Origin: Burkholderia anthina | GTDB lineage: Bacteria; Pseudomonadota; Gammaproteobacteria; Burkholderiales; Burkholderiaceae | Assembly: GCF_902498995.1 (NCBI RefSeq) | Contig: NZ_CABVLY010000002.1 | Location: forward strand, 372,001 to 436,000 | DNA: 64,000 nucleotides | Direction: 5' to 3' | In this document: one piece after another, positions 34,268 to 42,883 of the stretch | Numbering within the stretch: position 1 is the first letter of the stretch | Layout: the number at the start of each line of letters is the position of its first letter | The notes under the pieces: model-generated | Seen by the model: only the letters and a program-made list of their open reading frames with translations | What the model was told of the DNA's origin: nothing | The model's database searches: none | Made by a program: the position numbers and the translations under genes

Positions 34268-35653
34268 TTACCGCTGCGTCAGCATCATGTACATCTGGAC
34301 CACGACGTCCGGCGAGAACGTGAACGGCACCCAGCCGTAGCCGGTGTGGCGCGCGACCAGCAGGCGGTCGCCGTTCGACTGCTTCTGCACGGCCATCATC
34401 GGGTTCTTCGTCGTCACGAAGCGCCAGCCGGCCGGGATGCCCGGCGGCGGTTCCGGCTGCATCGACGCGCGCGCATGCGCGAGCTCCTCGATCAGCTGGC
34501 CCAGTTGCTCCGGGTGCAGCGTGATCGACTGGCCGTTGACGGTCAGCGTCAGCTCGTTTTGCGACGGGCGGGCGACGTGCAGCGTCGATTTGTCTGCTGC
34601 GGCTTCAGTTGTTTCGGCTGCTTCGGCTGCGGGGGCGACTTCGATCGCGGCGCCTGCGTTCGCCTGCGCTGCGTCGGCGGCGTCGGCTGCAACCGGTGCG
34701 GCTGCCTCCCCGGCCGGCTCGGCAGCCGGTTCGACGACTTCGGCGGCGACGGCCGCTGCCGTTGCGTCCGCCGGCGCTGCGGCAGTCGCCGCGGCTTCCT
34801 TCACGACGGCTTCGACCAGCGCTTCCGCGTCGGCGATGGCCTTCGTGTGGCGCTCGGCGGCCGCTTCAGCCTGCGCGATCGCTTCGGCGTGACGCTGCGT
34901 GACGGCTTCGGCCGCGGCGGTCGCGTCCGCATGCTGCTTCGCGGCGGCTTCGGCTTGCGCGATCGCTTCGGTGTGGCGTTGCGTGATGGCTTCGGCCTCG
35001 GCGGTCGCGTCGACGTGACGCTGCGCGGCGGCTTCCGCTTCGGCGATGGCCTGCGCGTGACGCTGCGCGAGCGCTTCGGCTTCGGCGATCGCGGCGGCGT
35101 GGCGCTGCGTCGCGGCCTCGGCTTCGGCGGTCGCTTCCGCGTGCCGCTTCGCGGCGGCGTCGGCCTCGGCCGTGGCCGCGGCATGGCGTTGCGCGGCGGC
35201 GTCCGCTTCGGTCGCGGCGGCGTGATGGCGCTGGGCGGCCGCCTCGGCTTCGGCGATCGCGGTCGCATGACGCTGCGACGCGGCTTCGGCATCCGCGTGA
35301 CGCTGGGCGAGCGCTTCGGTCAGCGCGGTCGCTTCAGCGTGACGCTGGACGGCGGCTTCGGCTTGCGCGGCGGCGTCGTTGTGGCGTTGGGCGGCGGCTT
35401 CGGCCGTGGCGGTCGCGTCGACGTGGCGCTGCTGCGCGGCCTCGGCCTGCGCGGCGGCAGCCGTGTGGCGCTGCTCGGCGGCCCGCGCTTCGGTTTCCGC
35501 CGCGGCGTGACGTTCGGCGGCGGCCCGGGCTTCCGCCGCGGCGGCGCGCGCGAACGCTTCCGCGCTGCGGGCCGCCTGCTGCGCGGCGTGGTGATCGTGG
35601 AGGAGCTGATCGACGCCCGCGGTGAGCGAATCGATCTGTTCGTTCAGGTTCAT
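34268..35653 (-). CDS. Alanine-rich protein with 17 tandem 14-residue repeats and a conserved C-terminal region
   Basis: The 461-residue protein starts with a short helical region. Residues 47-280 are 17 tandem units of the form QRHAxATAEAEAAA, sixteen of 14 residues and one of 10. Each unit equals two heptads, so a long alpha-helical, coiled-coil-like rod is likely. An Ala/Pro-rich linker follows at residues 285-365. A compact C-terminal part has LTLTVNGQSITLHPEQLGQL and GWRFVTTKNP, which looks like a separate domain. There is no signal peptide. It lies 108 bases after hpnA on the same strand. The family is not recognised. Confidence 0.8.
   Translation of the reverse strand: MNLNEQIDSLTAGVDQLLHDHHAAQQAARSAEAFARAAAAEARAAAERHAAAETEARAAEQRHTAAAAQAEAAQQRHVDATATAEAAAQRHNDAAAQAEAAVQRHAEATALTEALAQRHADAEAASQRHATAIAEAEAAAQRHHAAATEADAAAQRHAAATAEADAAAKRHAEATAEAEAATQRHAAAIAEAEALAQRHAQAIAEAEAAAQRHVDATAEAEAITQRHTEAIAQAEAAAKQHADATAAAEAVTQRHAEAIAQAEAAAERHTKAIADAEALVEAVVKEAAATAAAPADATAAAVAAEVVEPAAEPAGEAAAPVAADAADAAQANAGAAIEVAPAAEAAETTEAAADKSTLHVARPSQNELTLTVNGQSITLHPEQLGQLIEELAHARASMQPEPPPGIPAGWRFVTTKNPMMAVQKQSNGDRLLVARHTGYGWVPFTFSPDVVVQMYMMLTQR
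34814..35515 (-). repeat. 42-bp coding tandem repeat (17 units)
   Basis: These bases encode the 14-residue units of the repeat protein. Units vary at the DNA level, so the array is old or has been diversified, and most changes keep the Gln-Arg-His start of each unit. The strong repeat makes the complementary strand open for a long distance as well. Confidence 0.85.
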
Positions 35654-35761
35654 GCGTGTCTTCTCTGCGTAAGACCCGCGATTTTAACCGCTGCGCCGGG
35701 GTCGGGCCGTCAGCGACGTGTAACAAAGTGCGCAAAGCGGCGTGAAGCACACCGCTTTGTG

Positions 35762-36769
35762 TTACTTCAGGTACCCCGCCGAGCCGAACCAGTCGAGCGC
35801 ATCGCGCAGTCCTTCGCGGTACGGACGCGCGCGGTAGCCCAGCTCGCGCTCGGCCTTCGCGGACGTGAAATACATCTTGTTCTTCGACATCCGCAGCCCG
35901 TCGACGGTCACGAACGGCTCCTTCTTCGTGAACTTCGCGACGGCCTCCGCGCCCATCGCGAGCGGGTAGAGCGGCCAGCGCGGCAGCGCGATCGTCGGCG
36001 CCTTGCGGTGCGTCATCTGCGCGATGTCGGCCAGCATCTGCTGCAACGGCAGGTTCTCGCCGCCGAGGATGTAGCGCTCGCCGATCCGGCCGCGCTCGAG
36101 CGCGAGGAAGTGGCCGTGCGCGACGTCGTCGACGTGCACGAGGTTCAGCCCGGTATCGACGAACGCGGGGATCTTGCCGAGCGCGGCCTCGACGATGATG
36201 CGGCCGGTCGGCGTCGGCTTCACGTCGCGCGGGCCGATCGGCGTCGACGGATTGACGATCACGGCCGGCAGCCCTTCGTCGGCGATCATCCGCTCGACCG
36301 CGCGCTCGGCCAGCACCTTGCTGCGCTTGTACACGCCGATCGCCTGCTCCGCCGCGAGCGGCCGGTTCTCGTCGGACGGATCGCCCGCGCTCGTGACCTT
36401 CAGCGTCGCGACGCTGCTCGTATAGACGATCCGCTCGACGCCTTCGGCGCGCGCGGCGCGCATCGTCGCGACCGCGCCTTCGAGGTTCGCGCGCTCGATC
36501 TCGTCCGGATCCGGCGCCCACAGCCGGTAGTCGGCCGCCACGTGCAGCAGGTAGCGCACGCCGCGCAGCGCGGCACGCATCGACGTCTCGTCGCGCATGT
36601 CGCCGGTCACGATCTCGGCGTCGAGGTCCGCGACGTTCGTGCGCGGGCTGGTCGGGCGCACCAGCACGCGCACCGCATAGCCTTTCTGCTGCGCGATGCG
36701 GGCGACGGCCGAGCCGACGAAACCGGACGCGCCGGTGACGAGAACGAGATCGCGGGAGGTATCAGTCAT
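35762..36769 (-). CDS. hpnA: Hopanoid-associated sugar epimerase HpnA
   Basis: The 335-residue extended SDR has the Rossmann motif LVTGASGFVGSAVAR at residues 10-24, LLHVAADYRLW, YTSSVATL, and the catalytic YKRSKVLAE (Tyr-x-x-x-Lys). VNPSTPIGPRDVKPTPTGR follows. Length and motifs match the HpnA group linked to hopanoid clusters. It likely modifies a nucleotide-linked or hopanoid-linked sugar. AAGGAAA before the ATG at 36769 supports the start. The repeat-protein gene follows on the same strand. Confidence 0.92.
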   Translation of the reverse strand: MTDTSRDLVLVTGASGFVGSAVARIAQQKGYAVRVLVRPTSPRTNVADLDAEIVTGDMRDETSMRAALRGVRYLLHVAADYRLWAPDPDEIERANLEGAVATMRAARAEGVERIVYTSSVATLKVTSAGDPSDENRPLAAEQAIGVYKRSKVLAERAVERMIADEGLPAVIVNPSTPIGPRDVKPTPTGRIIVEAALGKIPAFVDTGLNLVHVDDVAHGHFLALERGRIGERYILGGENLPLQQMLADIAQMTHRKAPTIALPRWPLYPLAMGAEAVAKFTKKEPFVTVDGLRMSKNKMYFTSAKAERELGYRARPYREGLRDALDWFGSAGYLK

Positions 36770-36973
36770 GCGTTTCCTTCAGGGCCGCGCGCGAGCGGCG
36801 CGGCAGTTGTGCGTCGGCGAGATTGTACGTGGTCGGCGCAGGCGGCGACGCGAGCGCCGCGCGGGCGGCTTCACGGGCCGTGGCGGCGCTGCGCGGCGGC
36901 CCCGCCATACGCGTGTGCGAAGCCGCCGACGCGACTACAATGCCGGGCTTGAATGCAACGGGAGGGCGACGCG

Positions 36974-37270
36974 ATGAGCCGCAATGAACTGGACGAACGG
37001 ATCGAGACCTACTATGTGCGGGTGCGCGGCGTCGTGCAGGGCGTCGGTTTTCGTCATGCGACGGTGCGCGAGGCGCATGCGCTGAAGCTGCGCGGCTGGG
37101 TCGCGAATCTCGAGGACGGCAGCGTCGAGGCGATGATCCAGGGCCCCGGCGCGCAGATCGACCGGATGCTCGCATGGCTGCGCCACGGGCCGCCGTCCGC
37201 GCGCGTGACCGAAGTGACGTTCGAGGAGCGTCAGATGGAAAGGCGCTTCGAGCGCTTCCAGCAGCAGTAA
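36974..37270 (+). CDS. acyP: Acylphosphatase
   Basis: The 98-residue protein has the acylphosphatase active-site loop VRGVVQGVGFR, with the catalytic Arg at about residue 27, and RGWVANLEDGSVEAMIQG, with the catalytic Asn. It hydrolyses carboxyl-phosphate bonds such as acetyl phosphate or 1,3-bisphosphoglycerate. GGAGG at 36961-36965 supports the ATG. It is followed after 12 bases by a RarD-type permease gene, so the two may be co-transcribed. Confidence 0.94.
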   Translation: MSRNELDERIETYYVRVRGVVQGVGFRHATVREAHALKLRGWVANLEDGSVEAMIQGPGAQIDRMLAWLRHGPPSARVTEVTFEERQMERRFERFQQQ

Positions 37271-37282
37271 GGCGAACACGAC

Positions 37283-38182
37283 ATGACGGGGTATCCGGAG
37301 GCCGGGCGCGGTCTCATGCTGTCGGTGATGGCGTCGACGCTGTTCGCGCTGATGTCGGTGTACGCGAAACTGCTCGCGCCGCTCACGGGGCTCGACATCT
37401 TCGCGTGGCGCGTGTTGTGGACCGTCCCCGGCGCGCTCGCGCTGATCGCGCTGCGCGGCCGCTGGCCGGCGCTCGTCGAACTCGTGCGGCGCAGCGTACG
37501 CGACTGGCGCCTGCTGATCGCGCTGCCCGTGAGCGCGGCGCTGCTCGGCCTGCAGCTGTGGCTGTTCCTGTGGGCGCCGCTGCACGGGCGCATGCTCGAA
37601 GTGTCGCTCGGTTATTTCCTGCTGCCGCTGACGATGGTGCTCGTCGGCCGCTACTACTATCACGAACGGCTCGATCCGCTGCAGTGGGCGGCGGTCGCGT
37701 GTGCGGCGCTCGGCGTCGCGCACGAGGTGTGGGCGACGCGCGCGTTCGCGTGGCCGACGCTCGTCGTCGCGCTCGGCTATCCGCCGTATTTCGTGCTGCG
37801 CCGGCGAATCAACGCCGATTCGCTGGCCGCGTTCGCGCTCGAGATCGTGCTGCTGTGTCCGGTCGCGTTCGCGATGGTGTCGACGAGCCCGACGCCGGTC
37901 GCCGGCCATCCGCTGCTGTGGGCCGTGCTGCTGCCGGGGCTCGGCGTGCTCAGCACGCTCGCGCTCGCGAGCTACCTGAAGGCGAGCCGGATGCTGCCGA
38001 TGGCGCTGTTCGGGATCCTCGGCTACGTCGAGCCCGTGCTGCTCGTCGCGGTGTCGCTGCTGCTGCTCGGCGAGACGCTGAGTGTCTCGCAGCTCGCGAC
38101 GTACGGACCGATCTGGGCCGCCGTCGCGCTGACCGCATGGCACAGCGCGATGCTGATGCGGCGCCTGCCGATGCGCGGCTGA
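37283..38182 (+). CDS. rarD: RarD/EamA-family transporter
   Basis: This 299-residue polytopic protein has about ten hydrophobic segments. It shows RarD-like signatures such as GLMLSVMASTLFALMSVYAK, FAWRVLWTVP, and GYFLLPLTMVLVGRYYYHERL, which marks the first EamA repeat. YLKASRMLPMALFGILGYVEP marks the second. RarD proteins export small metabolites; the substrate is not established. It lies immediately downstream of acyP. Confidence 0.87.
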   Translation: MTGYPEAGRGLMLSVMASTLFALMSVYAKLLAPLTGLDIFAWRVLWTVPGALALIALRGRWPALVELVRRSVRDWRLLIALPVSAALLGLQLWLFLWAPLHGRMLEVSLGYFLLPLTMVLVGRYYYHERLDPLQWAAVACAALGVAHEVWATRAFAWPTLVVALGYPPYFVLRRRINADSLAAFALEIVLLCPVAFAMVSTSPTPVAGHPLLWAVLLPGLGVLSTLALASYLKASRMLPMALFGILGYVEPVLLVAVSLLLLGETLSVSQLATYGPIWAAVALTAWHSAMLMRRLPMRG

Positions 38183-38600
38183 ACGTCGTCGCTCGCGACG
38201 CGACGGCAGCGCGAAATGGGCAGCACATCGGGCAGCACATCGGGCTGCGCATCGCGCGTTCCCGCTGTCGCATTTCGCGATGCTGGCGTCGAACTGGCGT
38301 CGCACTGACACCGGGCTGGCCGCGTTGCCAATTCTGTATCGCCGCTGTCATCCCCGTAATCGAACAGAAGATTCCGTTGCACTTTGTTACTTAGGGTATC
38401 CCCGAGCGGCCGTTAGACTGACCTGACCGTCTTCTCTTCGTATGCAGCTTTTCCATGAACGGTCATCTCCGTGCCGGGCCGGCCGGGTTGGCGCGATGCG
38501 AGCATACGCGTATCGCCGCTGATTTCGCTCGCCCTTTCCTTTCCGGTCTTTCCGGCCTTTCCGCCGGCGCGTGTCGCGCCTTCGTCGCGCAGGTGTGCGC
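38183..38600. other. Intergenic stretch with short direct repeats
   Basis: This stretch of 418 bases contains two near-adjacent copies of ATCGGGCAGCAC at 38220-38250. The 38370-38430 part is AT-richer and probably promoter DNA for opgC. No gene or RNA is seen. Confidence 0.4.
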
Positions 38601-39725
38601 ATGTCGTTGAGCGCGCCGCCCTCCGCCCCGGTTTCGCCCGCGCGCGGCGGCCGCCTGATCGAAGTCGATTTCTTCCGCGGCATCGTGTTGCTGATGATCG
38701 TCGTCGACCACATCGGCGCGAGCGTGCTGTCGCGCGTGACGCTCCACGCGTTCGCGCTGTGCGACGCGGCCGAAGTGTTCGTGTTCCTCGGCGGCTTCGC
38801 GACCGCGAGTGCGTACGGCGCGATCGCCGACCGGCACGGCCCGCGCGCCGCGCAGCGGCGGTTCGTGCGCCGCGCGATGCAGATCTACCGCGCGTTTCTC
38901 GCGACGTCGACGCTGATGCTCGTCGTGTCCGCCGTGCTCGACCATTACGGGATCGATGCGCCGAACCTCGCGCTCGACGACGTCAGCGTGATGCTCGCGT
39001 CGCCGCTCACCGGCCTCGCCGAGCTGCTGACGTTCCAGCGCCAGCCGTATCTCGCGTCGGTGCTGCCGATGTACGTGCTGTTCGCGCTCGCGTCGCCGGT
39101 GATCGTGCCGTTCGCGCGCCGCCATCCGTGGCTGCTCGTCGGCTGCAGCGCGGCGTCCTGGCTCGCGGCCGGCTGGCTCGGCCCCGAACTGCTGGATACC
39201 GATTCGTTCCGCTGGAGCTTCAACCCGTTCGCGTGGCAGTTGATGTTCGTCGCCGGCGTGCTCGCGCGCTGCCAGCCCGTCTACCGACGCATCGCGCTCG
39301 GCCGCTGGAGCGCCGCGGCGACCGGCGTCGCATGCGCGATCGTGATCGGCTGCGCGAGCTACAAGCTGCTGTCGGGGCTGCCGGTGCCGGAAGGCGTGCT
39401 CAAGCGCGATCTCGCGCTGCCGCGCATCGTCAGCTTCGCGGCGGTCGCGTGGCTGATGGCCGACTTCGTGCGCTACGGCTGGATCGCGCGGATCGCGCGC
39501 GCGGTGCGGCCGGTCGTTACGGTCGGCCAGCGCGGGCTGGTCTGCTTCGTCGCGGGTGCCGCGATCTCGCTCGTCATCGATTCGCTGCTGCATCCGGTCG
39601 CGCACGGCGCCGAGCTGCGGCATATCGGCGTGGGCCTCGCGGCCGACGCATGCGCGGTCGGACTGATGATTGCCGTGGCGGGTTCGGGAACGTGGTTCGC
39701 GCGATGGCGCGGCGCGGCCGCGTAA
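38601..39725 (+). CDS. opgC: OpgC-family membrane protein
   Basis: The 374-residue protein has about ten membrane segments and the OpgC opening LIEVDFFRGIVLLMIVVDHI. HAFALCDAAEVFVFLGG and LPMYVLFALASPVIV follow. OpgC modifies osmoregulated periplasmic glucans with succinyl groups; related proteins transfer other acyl groups. The ATG at 38601 follows AGGTG; an earlier GTG at 38571 is possible but less likely. It stands alone, followed by a convergent small gene. Confidence 0.88.
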   Translation: MSLSAPPSAPVSPARGGRLIEVDFFRGIVLLMIVVDHIGASVLSRVTLHAFALCDAAEVFVFLGGFATASAYGAIADRHGPRAAQRRFVRRAMQIYRAFLATSTLMLVVSAVLDHYGIDAPNLALDDVSVMLASPLTGLAELLTFQRQPYLASVLPMYVLFALASPVIVPFARRHPWLLVGCSAASWLAAGWLGPELLDTDSFRWSFNPFAWQLMFVAGVLARCQPVYRRIALGRWSAAATGVACAIVIGCASYKLLSGLPVPEGVLKRDLALPRIVSFAAVAWLMADFVRYGWIARIARAVRPVVTVGQRGLVCFVAGAAISLVIDSLLHPVAHGAELRHIGVGLAADACAVGLMIAVAGSGTWFARWRGAAA

Positions 39726-39780
39726 GCAACGGCGGCGGGCGCGCACGCGGCACGGAAGGTGCCGCGCGGCTGCGGTGACG

Positions 39781-39987
39781 TCAGTGAGGTGAGCCGATGC
39801 GGGAGCGGGGGACGGCGTTCGGATCGTCGGATTCGGCGTCGTCGCGTGCGTCGGACTTCGGATCGTCCTGCTCCGCGAGCACCGCGTCGGCTTCGGCTGC
39901 CGCCCGGGCGGCGCGCAGTGCGGTGCAGCGCTGCGCGTGCCGGATGTCGGACAGTATCCTCAACAGCCGTGTCGTTCTGCTTTTCAT
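39781..39987 (-). CDS. Small hypothetical protein
   Basis: The 68-residue product has a basic N-terminal half (MKSRTTRLLRILSD, then AQRCTALRAAR) and an acidic tail (DARDDAESDDPN). GGGAG seven bases upstream supports the ATG at 39987. It has no known family. The split charge pattern resembles small regulatory or nucleic-acid-binding proteins, but that is a guess. Confidence 0.55.
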   Translation of the reverse strand: MKSRTTRLLRILSDIRHAQRCTALRAARAAAEADAVLAEQDDPKSDARDDAESDDPNAVPRSRIGSPH

Positions 39988-40107
39988 GGCTTTCTCCCGC
40001 CAGTGCGCATCGCGACGGATCGGATGCGCTGTTGCAACCAGTGTAGGACGTGCTGGCCGCGCCGGCGGGAGAATGTGGCGTGCATGCCGCACGCCGAGGG
40101 ATAGTAC

Positions 40108-41634
40108 TTACTGGGCCGAGACCATCGCTTGCGCCTGCAGCGTCTCTTCTTCGCGGCGCGCTTCCGCGCAGCGTTGATGCTGGCGCGACAGGCGGTTCAT
40201 CATCGGCAGCAGCAGCAGGGCGAGCAGCATGCCGATCGCGGCGAGCCAGCCGAGCTTCTCGAACAGCGACAGGTAGAGCGGCAGCGATTCGGCGGCCGGC
40301 AGGTCGTGCGACGGCATCTGCGCGAAGTTCGCGACGACGCTGCCGAGGTACTGCGACACACCCGTCGCGACGAAATACGCGCCCATCATGAAGCCGCTCA
40401 TGCGCGTCGGCACGTAGCGGGCGATCATCGCGAGGCCGAGGCCGCTCACCAGCAGTTCGCCGAGCGAGTAGAGCCCGTAGCCCCACACCATGAACCACGA
40501 CGACACGCGACCGTCCACCGCGTAGCGGCCGCTGATCGTGAACACCAGGTAGCCGGCGGCCACCGCGCCGAAGCCGAGCGCGTACTTCGCCGCGACCGGC
40601 AGGTCGCGGCCGGCCTTCGAGAACGCGTTGTAGACCCACACGAGCACCGGGCTCAGCATCATGATCCAGATCGGGTTCAGCGCCTGGAACTGCGCGGCGC
40701 TCCACGTGAACAGCGTCGTGCCGAACAGGATGAAGCGCGGATCGACGTTGCGCAGCGCGAACAGCGTCAGCGACGTCGACATCTGCACGTAGAAGATGAA
40801 GAACAGGATCACCTGGCCGATCAGCACGAGCGCGGCGATCAGGCCTGCGCGCTCCGAGCGCTCCGACTTCGCGATCATGTACGCGAAGATCGCGAGGATC
40901 GCGAATGCCGCCGTCCACACGCTCGCGACCGCGAGCTGCTTGTGCTGCAGCACGTACAGCGTGGCGAGCGCGAGCGCGACGCCGCCTGCCGCCACGCCGC
41001 CGAGGCGCTTCCAGCGGATCGGCTGATCGTCGGGCTGCGAGCCGATGTGCGCGAGCGTGCGGTGCATCAGCATGAAGTTCAGGATCGCGAGCAGCATGCC
41101 GGCGCAGCAGACCGCGAACGCGGCGTGCCAGCCCCAGTGATCCTTGATCCACGGCGTCGCGAGCATCGACACGGTCGAGCCGATGTTGACCGCCATGTAG
41201 TAGATCGTGAACGCGCTGTCGATGCGCGCATCGTCGCCTTCGTAGATGCGGCGCACGAGGTTCGCCGCGTTGGCCTTGAACAGCCCGTTGCCGACGACGA
41301 TCACGCCGAGCGACGCGTACATGTACGACAGCGCATCGTTCGGGAACGCCAGCATCAGGTAGCCTGCGCACAGCACGGCCGCGCCGATGATCATCGTGCG
41401 ACGGGCGCCGAGCACCTTGTCGCCGATCCAGCCGCCGATCGACGGCGACGCGTAGACGAGCGCGGTGAACGCGCCCCAGGTCAGGTTCGCATGGCTGTCG
41501 GTGAAACCGAGCCTGTCGACCATGAAGAGGACCAGGAGCGCGGCCATGCCGTAGTAGCCGAAGCGCTCCCACATTTCGATGAGGAAGACCGTCGTAAACG
41601 ATCGGGTTTGAGAAACAGGTGCGTGCATCATCAA
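40108..41634 (-). CDS. POT/PTR-family proton-coupled peptide transporter
   Basis: The 508-residue protein has twelve or more membrane segments and the POT signature EMWERFGYYGMAALLVLF (the ExxERFxYYG motif). GARRTMIIGAAVLCAGY and the family motif GMRFGTTLFTWSAAQFQALNP-like region near residues 300-320 follow. It would import di- and tripeptides with protons. Three consecutive ATG codons begin the gene. It diverges from the XRE-cupin regulator gene, which also precedes an opp operon, so the whole region looks devoted to peptide uptake. Confidence 0.9.
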   Translation of the reverse strand: MMMHAPVSQTRSFTTVFLIEMWERFGYYGMAALLVLFMVDRLGFTDSHANLTWGAFTALVYASPSIGGWIGDKVLGARRTMIIGAAVLCAGYLMLAFPNDALSYMYASLGVIVVGNGLFKANAANLVRRIYEGDDARIDSAFTIYYMAVNIGSTVSMLATPWIKDHWGWHAAFAVCCAGMLLAILNFMLMHRTLAHIGSQPDDQPIRWKRLGGVAAGGVALALATLYVLQHKQLAVASVWTAAFAILAIFAYMIAKSERSERAGLIAALVLIGQVILFFIFYVQMSTSLTLFALRNVDPRFILFGTTLFTWSAAQFQALNPIWIMMLSPVLVWVYNAFSKAGRDLPVAAKYALGFGAVAAGYLVFTISGRYAVDGRVSSWFMVWGYGLYSLGELLVSGLGLAMIARYVPTRMSGFMMGAYFVATGVSQYLGSVVANFAQMPSHDLPAAESLPLYLSLFEKLGWLAAIGMLLALLLLPMMNRLSRQHQRCAEARREEETLQAQAMVSAQ

Positions 41635-42125
41635 TCTCGTTTGAAACGGACGGCGCGGATCGCGCGTCGCCTTGGGGGTCGAACTGGCGCCGGAGCACAG
41701 TGGCCGGGTAGGCTTAGCGTCGGCGATGGAACAGACCCTGGCCCGGGCCGGGGTCGGACTCCACCTGGTAAGGTGGTGCGAGGCCCCGACCGGCGCGCGC
41801 GTGGTAGCGCTCGCCGGTCCGGTGCGTCAGGTCCGCGCCACTCAGGGAAACTCCCGATATGGCAGCAGCTTTCAGGAACATTTGTCTCATCATCTACTTG
41901 TAAGCTTGGCGCCCGGCTCTCAGCAAATTCCCGGAGAGCCGCTTGCAGCTTGCCTGTGAAGCCGGCGAGTCTGGCAAGATAGCGCGTCGTTTCGCTCGCT
42001 TCGTGCCCTGTTTAGTGCACCGGGCTCAACACCGAAGACATGGGCGAACCCGAAGACTAAGCCATATCGATCTAACTTAGTTACTTTCCATCAAACATTT
42101 TTTGACGACCACTTTTCGGCCTGCT
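41635..42125. other. Long structured intergenic region
   Basis: This stretch of 491 bases lies between the divergent POT and XRE-cupin genes. It contains several hairpins, among them CGGCTCTC with GAGAGCCG at 41914-41941. The 42000-42120 part is AT-rich and likely carries the regulator promoter. The first half could be a long leader for the POT transcript or a small RNA. I could not match it to a known RNA. Confidence 0.45.
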
Positions 42126-42704
42126 ATGGTTCCCCCCACTGAAAACTCGCGGTCAGCAGATGCCGCCGCGCTGGGCAGCAAGATTCGCGCGTTGCGCCAA
42201 CGACTGAAGCGCACGCTCGACGACACCGCTACCGCCGCGGGGATTTCGAAGCCGTTTCTGTCTCAAGTCGAGCGCGGGCTCGCGTCGCCGTCGCTGACGT
42301 CGCTGGCCGGCATCGCACAGGCACTCGGCGTGACGGTGCAGTACTTCGTGGATACGCCGAGCGAGGAACGCTCGGTCTGTCGAGGCGAGCAGTTGCGCTT
42401 CTTCGGGTTCGCCGATTCGGCGAACCTGTTCGCGAGACTGACGAACGTATCCGAAGGGCGTCAGCTCGAGGCGATCCTCGTGCGGATGCCGCCGGGACAG
42501 AAGCGCTCGGAGGTGACGACACATGCGGGAGAGGAGTTCCTGTATGTGATTGAAGGGGAAGTGTCGCTGACGCTGGAAGGCAAGACGTTCGTCCTGCAGG
42601 CCGGCGACAGTTCGCACTATCAGTCGACGGTCCCGCACAGCTGGGTCAACACCGCGAACGTCGAGTCGGTGGTGGTCTGGGTCGGTACACCGAGACTGTT
42701 CTAA
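42126..42704 (+). CDS. XRE-cupin transcriptional regulator
   Basis: The 192-residue protein combines a Cro/C1 helix-turn-helix at residues 18-75 (LDDTATAAGISKPFLSQVE) with a cupin sensor at 110-185 (TTHAGEEFLYVIEGEVSL, then QAGDSSHYQSTVPHSW). The layout matches regulators of the PuuR type that bind small amino-acid-like ligands. The ATG at 42126 is used; a TTG at 42102 is also in frame. It diverges from the POT gene and precedes oppA, and both are its likely targets. Confidence 0.88.
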   Translation: MVPPTENSRSADAAALGSKIRALRQRLKRTLDDTATAAGISKPFLSQVERGLASPSLTSLAGIAQALGVTVQYFVDTPSEERSVCRGEQLRFFGFADSANLFARLTNVSEGRQLEAILVRMPPGQKRSEVTTHAGEEFLYVIEGEVSLTLEGKTFVLQAGDSSHYQSTVPHSWVNTANVESVVVWVGTPRLF

Positions 42705-42711
42705 CGCACAG

Positions 42712-42764
42712 GTATTCCTTCGTTTCGAAGACGGAATGCCTGTCGAAAGAAACGTAAGGAATAC
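42712..42764. promoter_or_regulatory. Imperfect inverted repeat between the regulator and oppA
   Basis: GTATTCCTTCGTTTC at 42712-42726 is mirrored by GAAACGTAAGGAATAC at 42749-42764, with one extra T in the right arm. No T-run follows. It could be an operator for the XRE-cupin protein or an RNA hairpin affecting oppA. It lies 120 bases before oppA. Confidence 0.5.
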
Positions 42765-42883
42765 TAAGATGCAATACGAGAATCACGGGCCTCCTCAATC
42801 GCTGTACCCGTCAGCGTCTCACGCGTAAGCCGCGGCATCCGCCGCGCGACGCTCACCGAAAAAACCTTCTCAAGACTGCCACG

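Noticed and set aside
34346..36952. An 868-codon open frame opposite the repeat protein and hpnA
   Set aside because: It is Arg/Gly-rich without family motifs and arises because the opposite-strand repeat codons and high GC leave few stops. hpnA and the repeat protein on the other strand are well supported.
36840..36960. Possible tRNA or other RNA genes in the window
   Set aside because: No T-loop like GGTTCGAATCC or paired acceptor stems were noticed here or elsewhere; a dedicated search would be needed to exclude them fully.
41821..41900. Resemblance of CAGGTCCG and GCAGCAGC to signal recognition particle RNA
   Set aside because: The conserved GGAAGGAAGCAGCC core is absent, so a 4.5S RNA was not called.
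40129..41982. A 617-codon frame opposite the POT transporter
   Set aside because: It has no family signature, and the POT gene on the other strand is clear.
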